From contig CAJOMT010000066.1 in NCBI GenBank assembly GCA_905235815.1, positions 1 through 10,251 on the forward strand: 10,251 nt of DNA, written 5' to 3'. The translations under genes and the position numbers were made by a program. Position 1 is the first letter of the stretch. The number at the start of each line of letters is the position of its first letter. Under the pieces are notes generated by a model. The model did not search any database and was not told the DNA's origin. It saw only the letters and a program-made list of their open reading frames with translations. This DNA comes from an uncultured Clostridia bacterium (GTDB lineage: Bacteria > Bacillota > Clostridia > Christensenellales > Borkfalkiaceae). This document shows positions 1-4,705 of the stretch, piece by piece.

Positions 1-305
1 TTTTCTTTTTCCTTTAACCACTCAATATATTCTTCATCGTTTTGCTGCTTGCTTATTTGCTCTTTTAACTGCTTTATTTCATCTAGTAACTCTTGCCTAT
101 CTGAGACATCCTCTTCGGCAGAAACTTCATCTTTCGGCACGTTTCCATCATTAATGAATTCAAAAACATTGGAGATCGTATTTGCCGAATTCTTTTTTGT
201 TGTATAATCCAAATGGCTGTAAATATTCGCAGTCGTGCTAAAATCAGCATGGCCTAACCATTCTTGAATTTGTTTCATCGGGACTCCATTTGCCAGCATT
301 AGTCC
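1..305 (-). pseudogene. C-terminal fragment of a tyrosine recombinase (phage/transposon integrase)
   Basis: The minus strand is open from an in-frame TAA (306-308) to the left edge of the window. It encodes about 100 residues beginning LMLANGVPMKQIQEWLGHAD and continuing FSTTANIYSHLD. These match the end of the catalytic domain of phage and Tn916-type integrases, with the conserved His in the LGH motif and the Tyr nucleophile in ANIYSHLD. An acidic, Gln/Lys/Glu-rich tail that looks coiled-coil follows and continues past the edge. Everything upstream is missing: the N-terminal arm-binding and core-binding domains and the LRHT/Arg box. Just upstream, in another frame, TTG CGT CGT ACA could be a decayed relic of that Arg box. 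The gene cannot make a working recombinase from what is visible, so I call it a broken integrase left by an older mobile element. An alternative start at the ATG at 297-299 would give only a catalytically incomplete peptide. Confidence 0.8.
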
Positions 306-334
306 TTATTATTGTACGACGCAAAGTACCCAAA

Positions 335-373
335 TTCGGCAAATTCAGAAAGTAAAAATTATTCGAGATTAAA
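335..373 (+). repeat. 39-nt direct repeat, left copy (Fic cassette boundary)
   Basis: The block starts TTCGGCAAATTCAGAAA and ends CGAGATTAAA. It recurs at 1740-1778 in the same orientation with 36 of 39 bases identical. Each copy is followed by a strong hairpin terminator (21 nt downstream here, 23 nt at the right copy). The pair brackets the fic gene and may be the edges of a duplicated or inserted cassette. The left copy also lies next to the point where the integrase fragment loses its reading frame. Confidence 0.7.
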
Positions 374-393
374 ACGTATAACAAAAATTATTG

Positions 394-441
394 AAAAACG
401 GAGAGAAGATTCGCGATTCTCATATCTTTTCTCCGTTTTTT
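394..441 (+). terminator. strong rho-independent terminator, possibly bidirectional
   Basis: A 17-bp stem pairs 394-410 (AAAAACGGAGAGAAGAT) with 424-440 (ATCTTTTCTCCGTTTTT), with one G-U wobble and a 13-nt loop. The stem base is A-rich on one side and T-rich on the other, so it could end transcription in either direction. No plus-strand gene ends here, so it may insulate the fic cassette or mark the end of a lost gene. Confidence 0.75.
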
Positions 442-509
442 ATTATCTATAGTTGAAAATAATTACAGACAAATAAGAATTTTATTCAGCAATACTTCTC
501 TGAATCATC

Positions 510-528
510 TTATAGGCGCTACCTATAA
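510..528. promoter_or_regulatory. perfect 7-bp inverted repeat upstream of fic
   Basis: TTATAGG (510-516) and CCTATAA (522-528) are perfect inverted copies around a 5-bp spacer. The site lies 46 bp upstream of the predicted fic -35 box. It could be a protein-binding operator; no binding protein can be assigned. The rest of the 306-626 interval holds only the repeat, terminator, tandem repeats and promoter listed separately. Confidence 0.4.
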
Positions 529-549
529 CAATCTCAATTACGCAACATT

Positions 550-571
550 TTAAGCAAGATTTAAGCAAGAT
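550..571 (+). repeat. two tandem 11-nt repeats just upstream of the fic promoter
   Basis: TTAAGCAAGAT occurs twice head to tail (550-560, 561-571) and ends 2 bp before the predicted -35 box. Three related copies lie across the stop codon of fic at 1600-1633. The position next to the promoter fits an iteron-like operator, but the function is inferred. Confidence 0.65.
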
Positions 572-573
572 GA

Positions 574-602
574 TTGATTTTTTTCTTTTATTGTGGTATA
601 AT
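574..602 (+). promoter_or_regulatory. sigma-A-type promoter for fic
   Basis: TTGATT (574-579) and a perfect TATAAT (597-602) are separated by 17 bp. The -10 box is 24 bp upstream of the fic ATG and leaves room for the AAGGAGA ribosome binding site. It also shows that the upstream ATG at 570 lies inside the promoter and cannot be the translated start. Confidence 0.75.
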
Positions 603-626
603 CTTTTTAAGAAAAGGAGAATTGTT

Positions 627-1607
627 ATGTATAAACCGCCTTTTACAATTTCGAATTATATGCTTTCCAAAACCATTTCCATTACTGAAAAAATTGGGCA
701 GATAACTTCATTTAATTCCTTAAAACGTATGCCGACGTTAAGGCGCAATAATAAAATCAAATCTATTCACTCATCGCTGGTTATTGAGGCAAATTCTTTG
801 TCGTTAAATCAAGTACGAGATGTCATTGCCGGAAAACCCGTTATAGGTCCTCAAAAAGAGATACAAGAAGTCAAGAATGCTTATAAAGCCTATAATATGA
901 TTAACGAATTTGATGGATATAGTGAATCGGACTTATTGAGGGCGCATTCGATTTTAACATATCTTATTGAAAACGATGCAGGCAAATACAGAAACCACGG
1001 TGAAGGAGTTTTTGACGGTGAGAAAGTAATATTTGTCGCTCCGCCGGAAGATATGGTTCCCCACCTTATGCGCAATTTGTTTGAATGGCTGAAAAACGAC
1101 AGCGATACGCACATATTGATTAAGTCATGCGTGTTCCATTATGAATTTGTTTTCATCCATCCTTTCAGTGACGGAAACGGCAGAACAGTCAGACTGTGGC
1201 AAAATGTATTACTTACGAAATGGAATCCGCTGTTTGAATATATTCCTATAGAATCGCAAATTCAAAAATACCAGTCCGAATACTATGAAACAATTTCAAA
1301 ATGTCATAGGGAAGGAACTTCCAACGCCTTTGTCGAATTTATGCTTAAGATGATAGACGATGTCCTTGACGAAGTAATTGCCGGAGTTAAACAAGAAGCG
1401 GCGAATATCTCCGAACAAGTAAACAGACTTCTAAATGTTATGGAGCCGGATATTCCGCTATCCGCCAACGAAATAATGCAACGTTTGGGAATAAAATCAA
1501 AGGAGACTTTGCGAAACAGTTATCTGAATCCCGCAATAGAAAACAGACTTATCAGAATGACCTTACCTGACAAGCCCAACAGTAAAAATCAAAGGTATAT
1601 TAAGTAA
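627..1607 (+). CDS. Fic-domain protein (predicted AMP-transferase) with C-terminal winged-helix-like region
   Basis: The product is 326 aa. I chose the ATG at 627 because AAGGAGA sits 7-13 nt upstream and a longer reading from 570 would begin inside the promoter. The Fic core carries the complete active-site motif HPFSDGNGR (residues 178-186). In the family the His is catalytic and the loop binds the ATP phosphates, so AMP transfer to a hydroxyl side chain of a target protein is predicted. An N-terminal inhibitory-helix motif, SLVIEAN (residues 50-56), matches the (S/T)xxxE(G/N) type of class II Fic proteins, with Glu54 as the likely clamp but Ala where Gly or Asn is usual. Residues from about 275 onward (SANEIMQRLGIKSKETLRN) resemble a winged helix-turn-helix. 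The gene is monocistronic with no obvious antitoxin partner. Its target is unknown, and it may serve defence, stress or self-regulation. Confidence 0.93.
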   Translation: MYKPPFTISNYMLSKTISITEKIGQITSFNSLKRMPTLRRNNKIKSIHSSLVIEANSLSLNQVRDVIAGKPVIGPQKEIQEVKNAYKAYNMINEFDGYSESDLLRAHSILTYLIENDAGKYRNHGEGVFDGEKVIFVAPPEDMVPHLMRNLFEWLKNDSDTHILIKSCVFHYEFVFIHPFSDGNGRTVRLWQNVLLTKWNPLFEYIPIESQIQKYQSEYYETISKCHREGTSNAFVEFMLKMIDDVLDEVIAGVKQEAANISEQVNRLLNVMEPDIPLSANEIMQRLGIKSKETLRNSYLNPAIENRLIRMTLPDKPNSKNQRYIK

Positions 1608-1633
1608 GAAATTAAGTAAGATTTAAGCAAGAT
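1600..1633 (+). repeat. three 11-nt repeats across the fic stop codon
   Basis: TTAAGTAAGAA (1600-1610), TTAAGTAAGAT (1612-1622) and TTAAGCAAGAT (1623-1633) are near copies of the two repeats upstream of the gene. The first contains the TAA stop codon of fic. The gene is therefore framed on both sides by the same short motif, which suggests repeated protein-binding sites or slippage-mediated duplication. Confidence 0.65.
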
Positions 1634-1656
1634 GTATATTGATATATGATGTAAAA

Positions 1657-1735
1657 TGTTAGGATAACGTTTTTTATAAAAACTTTTTAAATCTATAAAT
1701 CGTAATTTATAAAACTGACAAACATTATCCTTACT
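1657..1735. repeat. imperfect inverted repeat downstream of fic
   Basis: TGTTAGGATAACGTTT (1657-1672) and the reverse complement of 1720-1735 match at 13 of 16 positions. They surround a 47-bp AT-rich segment with no coding potential. This could be a weak folded terminator or a small element end. Apart from this, the terminator and the minus-strand promoter listed below, the 1608-1987 interval shows no gene. Confidence 0.3.
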
Positions 1736-1739
1736 TGAT

Positions 1740-1778
1740 TTCGGCAAATTCAGAAAATAAAAATTATCCGAGATTGAA
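1740..1778 (+). repeat. 39-nt direct repeat, right copy (Fic cassette boundary)
   Basis: This is the partner of 335-373: same orientation, three substitutions, 1405 bp apart. Here too a hairpin terminator follows 23 nt later. The repeated unit is therefore probably 'block plus terminator' rather than the 39 nt alone, although the terminator stems differ in sequence. Confidence 0.7.
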
Positions 1779-1800
1779 GCCCTAAAGCCATAAAATTGAT

Positions 1801-1844
1801 ACAGAGAAAAGATGCGTTATCGAGGCATCTCTTCTCTGTTTTTT
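1801..1844 (+). terminator. strong rho-independent terminator
   Basis: ACAGAGAAAAGATGC (1801-1815) pairs with GCATCTCTTCTCTGT (1825-1839), with a single A-C mismatch and a 9-nt loop. A run of six T (1839-1844) follows on the plus strand. It is well placed to end the fic transcript. On the minus strand it would form a hairpin about 20 nt into any RNA started from the promoter at 1868-1897. Confidence 0.8.
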
Positions 1845-1867
1845 ATCGCTTTGAGCACTCCAAAATG

Positions 1868-1897
1868 ATTATATACCACTTTCGGGATAGAAAACAA
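1868..1897 (-). promoter_or_regulatory. candidate minus-strand promoter firing into the terminator
   Basis: Read on the minus strand, TTGTTT (1897-1892) and TATAAT (1873-1868) are separated by 18 bp. Initiation near 1861 would give a short RNA reaching the 1801-1839 hairpin, roughly 60-75 nt. No open reading frame follows. It may be a relic promoter of a deleted gene or the source of a small RNA; the sequence cannot tell which. Confidence 0.35.
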
Positions 1898-1987
1898 GCA
1901 ATTTTTCGGAATAGTTTCAAGATTTTTTCCAGCAAAAAAACTTGATACTTCCATAAAATATATCCCACAACGTAACAAGATTTTAAG

Positions 1988-2119
1988 CTATTTTTTACAA
2001 TGGAACTGACCAATATTTTTAAACGAAATTGACCCGTATTTTACATAATACGACATATCCATATCGTATATGTCGGGAATATTAAGCGCCATAACGAGCG
2101 CCATGGTGACGTCTGTTCG
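1988..2119 (-). pseudogene. unidentified C-terminal protein fragment
   Basis: The minus strand is open between TGA (2120-2122) and TAG (1988-1990). It reads RTDVTMALVMALNIPDIYDM and then DMSYYVKYGSISFKN, ending in CKK. The amino-acid pattern (mixed hydrophobic and charged helix, then a Tyr-rich stretch) looks like real protein rather than random AT-rich translation. There is no ribosome binding site for the Met at 2104 and no upstream extension. I do not recognise the family. The upstream edge coincides with a perfect 6-bp hairpin (GTGACG at 2106-2111, CGTCAC at 2118-2123), which may be a rearrangement point. Confidence 0.3.
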
Positions 2120-2143
2120 TCACGTTGACTTTTCTTCGTCTGT

Positions 2144-2398
2144 TTATACAAGTGACTTTAACGCCTTATATAAGCGAGGCACCGAATTTGAAACTGTGTC
2201 ATACACAATTTCCAAATCAATAAAGGCATAATCATGAACAATTCTATTTCTCATACCTTTTACTGCCATCCATGGAATTTCTTTATGCGTCGCTATAAAC
2301 GAAGGCGTCAATTTGCTGTTGTTTTCCGCAATTTGAATGATGCGGAACATAATCGAATCAAGCAAAAGCGGATTCTTTTCAATTTCATGCGCGTGGCC
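2144..2398 (-). pseudogene. N-truncated HepT-like (DUF86/HEPN) ribonuclease toxin
   Basis: From an in-frame TGA at 2399-2401 to TAA at 2144-2146 the minus strand encodes about 84 residues. They include LLLDSIMFRIIQIAEN, HKEIPWMAVKGMRNRIVHDY and a C-terminal IVYDTVSNSVPRLYKAL. This is the typical second half of DUF86/HepT proteins, with the HEPN RNase motif Rx4-6H intact as RNRIVHDY. Full-length members run about 110-115 aa, so roughly the first 35-40 residues, which form the first helices of the fold, are missing. The best start would be a TTG with no ribosome binding site. Upstream, the same frame continues open only between stops (about 2402-2484) with sequence unlike HepT. No MntA-type nucleotidyltransferase partner is present. 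I read it as a dead remnant of an MntA-HepT type toxin-antitoxin pair. Confidence 0.65.
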
Positions 2399-2486
2399 TC
2401 AATATTTTTTTGTGATATGAATCCAATTGCGTATTACTGCCTCAGAAGTGTGTAAAATTCCCGTATTTTTCCAAGCAGGATAAGAT

Positions 2487-2519
2487 GTGACTCAGTTCAA
2501 TTTTAATTTGAACAGTCAC
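2487..2519. repeat. 12-bp inverted repeat (stem-loop or operator)
   Basis: GTGACT-ca-GTTCAA (2487-2500) is complementary to TTGAACAGTCAC (2508-2519), giving 12 bp with a 2-nt bulge and a 7-nt AT loop. It is not followed by a T-run. It could be a decayed terminal inverted repeat, an operator or the stem of an attenuator. Confidence 0.45.
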
Positions 2520-2529
2520 AGCAAACAAC

Positions 2530-2548
2530 AAGCGGGATACCCGCTTTT
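2530..2548 (+). terminator. small GC-rich hairpin with T-run
   Basis: AAGCGGG (2530-2536) pairs perfectly with CCCGCTT (2540-2546) around a 3-nt loop, and TTTT spans 2545-2548. It resembles a short intrinsic terminator on the plus strand, although no plus-strand gene ends just before it. Confidence 0.45.
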
Positions 2549-2576
2549 GAAATTTGCCAAAAAGGAAATTATTATT

Positions 2577-2681
2577 ATGAATCATAGGTTGCGGAATGAT
2601 TTTGAAAAATGTTGTTCCATTGAACTATTAAAGTCGCGCTTGAGGTTTAATTTGGTGTTCTTTACAAAGAAAAATCAATAA
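2577..2681 (+). CDS. possible 34-aa peptide, unsupported function
   Basis: An ATG at 2577 lies 10 nt after an AAGGA motif and opens a 34-codon frame beginning MNHRLRNDFEKCC and ending VFFTKKNQ. The peptide is basic, has two adjacent cysteines and shows no domain I know. It ends 4 bp before the 248-bp repeat. The region around it is full of gene debris and the frame is short, so this may be chance. It is listed only because the ribosome binding site spacing is reasonable. The rest of 2402-2685 carries the two hairpins described above and no other gene I can support. Confidence 0.2.
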   Translation: MNHRLRNDFEKCCSIELLKSRLRFNLVFFTKKNQ

Positions 2682-2685
2682 AAAA

Positions 2686-2933
2686 GGCTCTGAGAGGCAG
2701 AAACATTGGTCAGCCAAACATAAAAAGGCGGGCGCTGAAAAGCGTCCGCCGAGGATTATGCTTATAACTTTAAAATTTACATTTAAAACTTGTTTTTATA
2801 TTTATATCAATAATATCTTTTACTACGGGTAGGATATCTTCGACTATGCCCAAATCGTTAATAAGAGTAAGCACGGTATATCTGTTTCTTATTTTATAAG
2901 CGTTCGAAACATAGCGTCAAAGGTTTCTTCCCT
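2686..2933 (+). repeat. 248-bp direct repeat, left copy
   Basis: This block matches 7126-7373 in the same orientation at an offset of exactly 4440 bp. I count about six substitutions plus four single-base insertions or deletions, so it is roughly 96 percent identical. The right copy contains the last 43 codons of the glycerol-1-phosphate dehydrogenase gene, its terminator hairpin (equivalent here at 2727-2750) and about 40 bp beyond. Similarity ends sharply at 2685/2686 and 2933/2934. The pair brackets the whole XRE plus sipW fibre module. Confidence 0.95.
2807..2933 (-). pseudogene. detached 3' remnant of the glycerol-1-phosphate dehydrogenase gene
   Basis: Read on the minus strand this is the last ~43 codons of the dehydrogenase, starting REETFDAMFR like residues 328 onward of the intact protein. 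A one-base deletion after that changes the frame and gives a stop within about five codons. Another indel near the end would replace the natural stop. There is no promoter or start codon. It is a non-functional duplicate produced together with the 248-bp repeat. Confidence 0.85.
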
Positions 2934-2948
2934 TAAACGATGAGTTAT

Positions 2949-2957
2949 CCCCCCCCC
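2949..2957 (+). repeat. nine-base poly-C run
   Basis: Nine consecutive C lie 15 bp after the end of the left 248-bp repeat and 11 bp downstream of the XRE stop codon on the minus strand. In an AT-rich intergenic context this is unusual. It may be a replication-slippage tract, a rearrangement scar or a sequencing-length error. Confidence 0.6.
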
Positions 2958-2968
2958 GTTTTAAGCAC

Positions 2969-3175
2969 TCAAAAGTTGCTCCGACCTAATAAATAATCTA
3001 CGGAAACGTCGAAAATGTCGGCAATGGCGACAAGAATTTCCTGTTTCGGTTCAGACGTCCCGTTTTCATATCTAATATAGGACGGCTGCTTTATCCCCAG
3101 CAATTCCGCCATTTTATATTGAGAATAGCCATATTGCTTCCTGAGTTCTGTCAATCTTTTTTCAAAAATCTTCAT
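2969..3175 (-). CDS. short XRE-family (Cro/CI-type) transcriptional regulator
   Basis: The product is 68 aa from the ATG at 3173-3175, with an AAGAG-like ribosome binding site a few bases upstream. A TTG 15 nt earlier is in frame but would place that site inside the gene. Almost the whole protein is one helix-turn-helix domain: LTELRKQYGYSQYKMAELL, GIKQPSYIRYENGTSEPK, then DIFDVSVDYLLGR. This is the classic HTH_3 pattern, with the SQ..MAELLGI turn and the YE.G recognition-helix end. It has no dimerisation or ligand domain. It is transcribed away from the sipW fibre operon and shares its control region, which holds a palindrome at 3224-3238. A TATAAT for its own promoter lies at 3195-3190 on the minus strand, but the -35 is poor. 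A repressor of the operon and of itself, like SinR upstream of tapA-sipW-tasA, is the natural inference. Confidence 0.9.
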   Translation of the reverse strand: MKIFEKRLTELRKQYGYSQYKMAELLGIKQPSYIRYENGTSEPKQEILVAIADIFDVSVDYLLGRSNF

Positions 3176-3183
3176 AATTTCTC

Positions 3184-3212
3184 TTGACAATTATATCATA
3201 TTGTTTTATAAT
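3184..3212 (+). promoter_or_regulatory. consensus sigma-A promoter for the sipW fibre operon
   Basis: TTGACA (3184-3189) and TATAAT (3207-3212) are both perfect and separated by exactly 17 bp. Transcription should start near 3219, leaving an unusually long leader of about 180 nt before the first gene at 3402. The -35 box is only 8 bp from the XRE start codon, and the minus-strand -10 candidate (3190-3195) lies inside the spacer. The two promoters would therefore overlap and compete. A promoter this strong usually needs a repressor. Confidence 0.85.
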
Positions 3213-3218
3213 TAAAAA

Positions 3219-3401
3219 AAATAATAGCAAACTGCTATCAATAAGTATCGTAAAATTCGTGATTTTCGTTAGTATATATCGGGAAAATTACTGAGATAGA
3301 ATCGTAAAAATTCGGTTTTTTTAGGGAAAAATTTATATTCTCATATTTCCCACTTGAAAAACGGAGTGCAAAATTCGTAAAACCGAAAAGGAGACTTGGC
3401 T
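3219..3401 (+). promoter_or_regulatory. long 5' leader with possible RNA structure at the ribosome binding site
   Basis: TTCGGTTTT (3311-3319) is perfectly complementary to AAAACCGAA (3379-3387), which abuts the ribosome binding site AAAAGGAGA (3387-3394). Inside this outer stem lie GGGAAA/TTTCCC (3324-3329, 3346-3351) and a weak CACT/AGTG pair, a possible three-way junction. The motif ATCGTAAAA(A)TTCG also repeats at 3247 and 3301. I recognise no known riboswitch, so regulation of translation by this fold is speculative. Confidence 0.35.
3224..3238. promoter_or_regulatory. palindromic operator, probable XRE binding site
   Basis: ATAGCA-AAC-TGCTAT is a perfect 6-bp inverted repeat around 3 bp. 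It sits a few bases downstream of the predicted start of the operon transcript, so a bound regulator would block initiation or early elongation. Its size and symmetry suit an XRE dimer, and the regulator gene is adjacent. The assignment is inferred. Confidence 0.6.
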
Positions 3402-3899
3402 TTGAAAAACAGAGGGTTTTATTTTTTAATAGCGGCTTTTGTTTTTTTATTGGTTGCCGTCGGTGCTCTTGCAATTTTTTTGGTCGTACGCGATACTACG
3501 GTTACCTCAAAAGATATATATATAGAGGCTAACGGTACGACGCAGCAAAATCTGGTTTTCTCCTCGCTGTCATTAGATCCCGGGGAAGAAACGAGTTATT
3601 CAGTTTATATAATGGCCAAAAAGAGCGGTACTTATTCGATAACGCTTACTTTTGACGAAATAACGGATGGCGGGCTGAAAAATTATGTAAATGCAGAACT
3701 TGAATGCGGCGGTAAGAGAGTAATTAAACCATTATACGCCTTGTTCGAAGATGGCGACACGACTACGTTTAATTGTTTGCTTACCGCATACGAAAAAACG
3801 GCTATACTTGTGCGTTTTTCCGTTCCGGATTCTGCAGGCAACGAAACGCAACGCCTCACCGCAGATTTTAATATTCTCCTTACGGCTAAAGCCGTATAA
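3402..3899 (+). CDS. membrane-anchored camelysin/TasA-like beta-sandwich protein, first gene of the fibre operon
   Basis: The product is 165 aa. I chose the TTG at 3402 because AAGGAG lies 8 bp upstream; the TTG at 3396 is too close. Residues about 4-28 (FYFLIAAFVFLLVAVGALAI and beyond) form one hydrophobic segment after Lys-Asn-Arg. It lacks the GxTxALxT cleavage motif of the two later exported proteins, so it probably stays as an N-terminal anchor. The remainder is beta-rich: a LDPGEETSYSVYI turn-strand, then KKSGTYSITLTFDEI, then SVPDSAGNETQRLTADFNI. This resembles the camelysin/TasA jelly-roll, where a 'pGd...y.i.l.n' strand pair is typical. It has a single Cys pair (about residues 106 and 125) that could form a disulfide. 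By position it is the counterpart of TapA, a fibre anchor or assembly factor, but it shares no clear TapA sequence. Its function is inferred. Confidence 0.85.
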   Translation: MKNRGFYFLIAAFVFLLVAVGALAIFLVVRDTTVTSKDIYIEANGTTQQNLVFSSLSLDPGEETSYSVYIMAKKSGTYSITLTFDEITDGGLKNYVNAELECGGKRVIKPLYALFEDGDTTTFNCLLTAYEKTAILVRFSVPDSAGNETQRLTADFNILLTAKAV

Positions 3900-3913
3900 C
3901 GAGGAAAGATCAA

Positions 3914-4705
3914 ATGAACAACTCACCGTCTAAGGGAAAAAAGCTCAACTTCAAAACTATTTTAGGTATTATCGGCAACGTTCTTATGTACGTTTTCTTT
4001 GCCCTTTGCCTGTTTGGACTTATAATGTCTATCGTGTCCAAACGAGATAAAGACGGCACCGTAATTTTATTCGGGCACGAAATACGTTTCGTTTTGACAA
4101 ACTCTATGGAAAAGTGCGATTTAACAGATGTTTCTGCCTATAAAATCAAAGATATACCTAAACGTTCGGTAATATTCGTACAGGTTGTTCCCGAAGACGA
4201 CGTCAAAGCAGAAGAGTGGTACGCAAATTTAAAAATAGGAGATGTATTGACATTCCGCTATTATTATTCAACGCAAGAAACTATTACCCACCGTCTTGTA
4301 GATATAACGCCGAAAGAAGGAAGCGGATATATTTTAACTTTGGAAGGCGACAACAAAGATTACGATGCCAAACTTTTAAAGCAAGTTATCGATACGTCCG
4401 ATAAAGACAGTTTTAACTATGTACTCGGCAAAGTAACGGGCGTAAGCTATCCGTTAGGACTGTTGGTTTACGTGCTTAAGCAACCAATAGGACTTGCCCT
4501 TATAGTTATAGTGCCGTGCGCAATAATTATCATTTTAGAAGTGATACGCATTGTAACGGCCGTGAACGCCGAAAAGAAGAAAAAGGCGGATACTGAAAAG
4601 GCGGAACGACAAAACGAGATAGATGAGCTGAAAAAACAGCTTGCCGCATTACAAAACGAACAAAACACAAAAACGCACGAAGAAAAGGAAAAAGATGATG
4701 CGTAG
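3914..4705 (+). CDS. sipW: SipW-type signal peptidase I (ER/archaeal Ser-His class) with coiled-coil tail
   Basis: The product is 263 aa. The ATG at 3914 follows GAGGAAAG and lies 14 bp after the preceding gene. Residues about 14-41 form the first membrane helix. Ser64 in LTNSMEKCD is the predicted nucleophile. His126 in ETITHRLVDI replaces the Lys of ordinary bacterial enzymes, which marks the ER/SipW class. Gly145-Asp146 (LEGDNKDYDAK) gives the downstream acidic motif, with Asp146 or Asp151 as the third residue. LGKVTGVSYP precedes a second membrane helix at about 180-212. The last ~50 residues (KKKKADTEKAERQNEIDELK and on) are highly charged with heptads and look coiled-coil; Bacillus SipW lacks such a long tail. 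It should process the two proteins encoded downstream that carry SipW-cognate signal peptides, on the outer face of the membrane. Its last 11 bp overlap the next gene. Confidence 0.92.
   Translation: MNNSPSKGKKLNFKTILGIIGNVLMYVFFALCLFGLIMSIVSKRDKDGTVILFGHEIRFVLTNSMEKCDLTDVSAYKIKDIPKRSVIFVQVVPEDDVKAEEWYANLKIGDVLTFRYYYSTQETITHRLVDITPKEGSGYILTLEGDNKDYDAKLLKQVIDTSDKDSFNYVLGKVTGVSYPLGLLVYVLKQPIGLALIVIVPCAIIIILEVIRIVTAVNAEKKKKADTEKAERQNEIDELKKQLAALQNEQNTKTHEEKEKDDA

Noticed and set aside
335..373. CRISPR-like repeat pair
   Set aside because: There are only two copies, 1.4 kb apart, with no spacers and no cas genes; it is a cassette-flanking direct repeat.
570..626. Longer fic start at 570 (19 extra residues)
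   Set aside because: The extra codons overlap the -35 and -10 boxes, and the AAGGAGA ribosome binding site belongs to the ATG at 627.
2234..2455. Plus-strand 73-codon frame over the HepT remnant
   Set aside because: It is the antisense shadow of the HepT-like frame and has no ribosome binding site or recognisable protein pattern.
2402..2491. Whether UGA might be read as Trp, joining the frame upstream of HepT (TSYPAWKNTGILHTSEAVIR)
   Set aside because: Intact genes here use TGA as a stop (for example the dehydrogenase and XRE genes), and the upstream sequence does not resemble a HepT N-terminus.
3219..3401. Known cyclic-di-GMP riboswitch in the operon leader
   Set aside because: The conserved GEMM core motifs and tetraloop-receptor pattern are not visible.
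3238..3474. Minus-strand 78-codon frame across the operon leader
   Set aside because: It covers the leader and the start of the first operon gene in antisense, is AT-driven and has no ribosome binding site.
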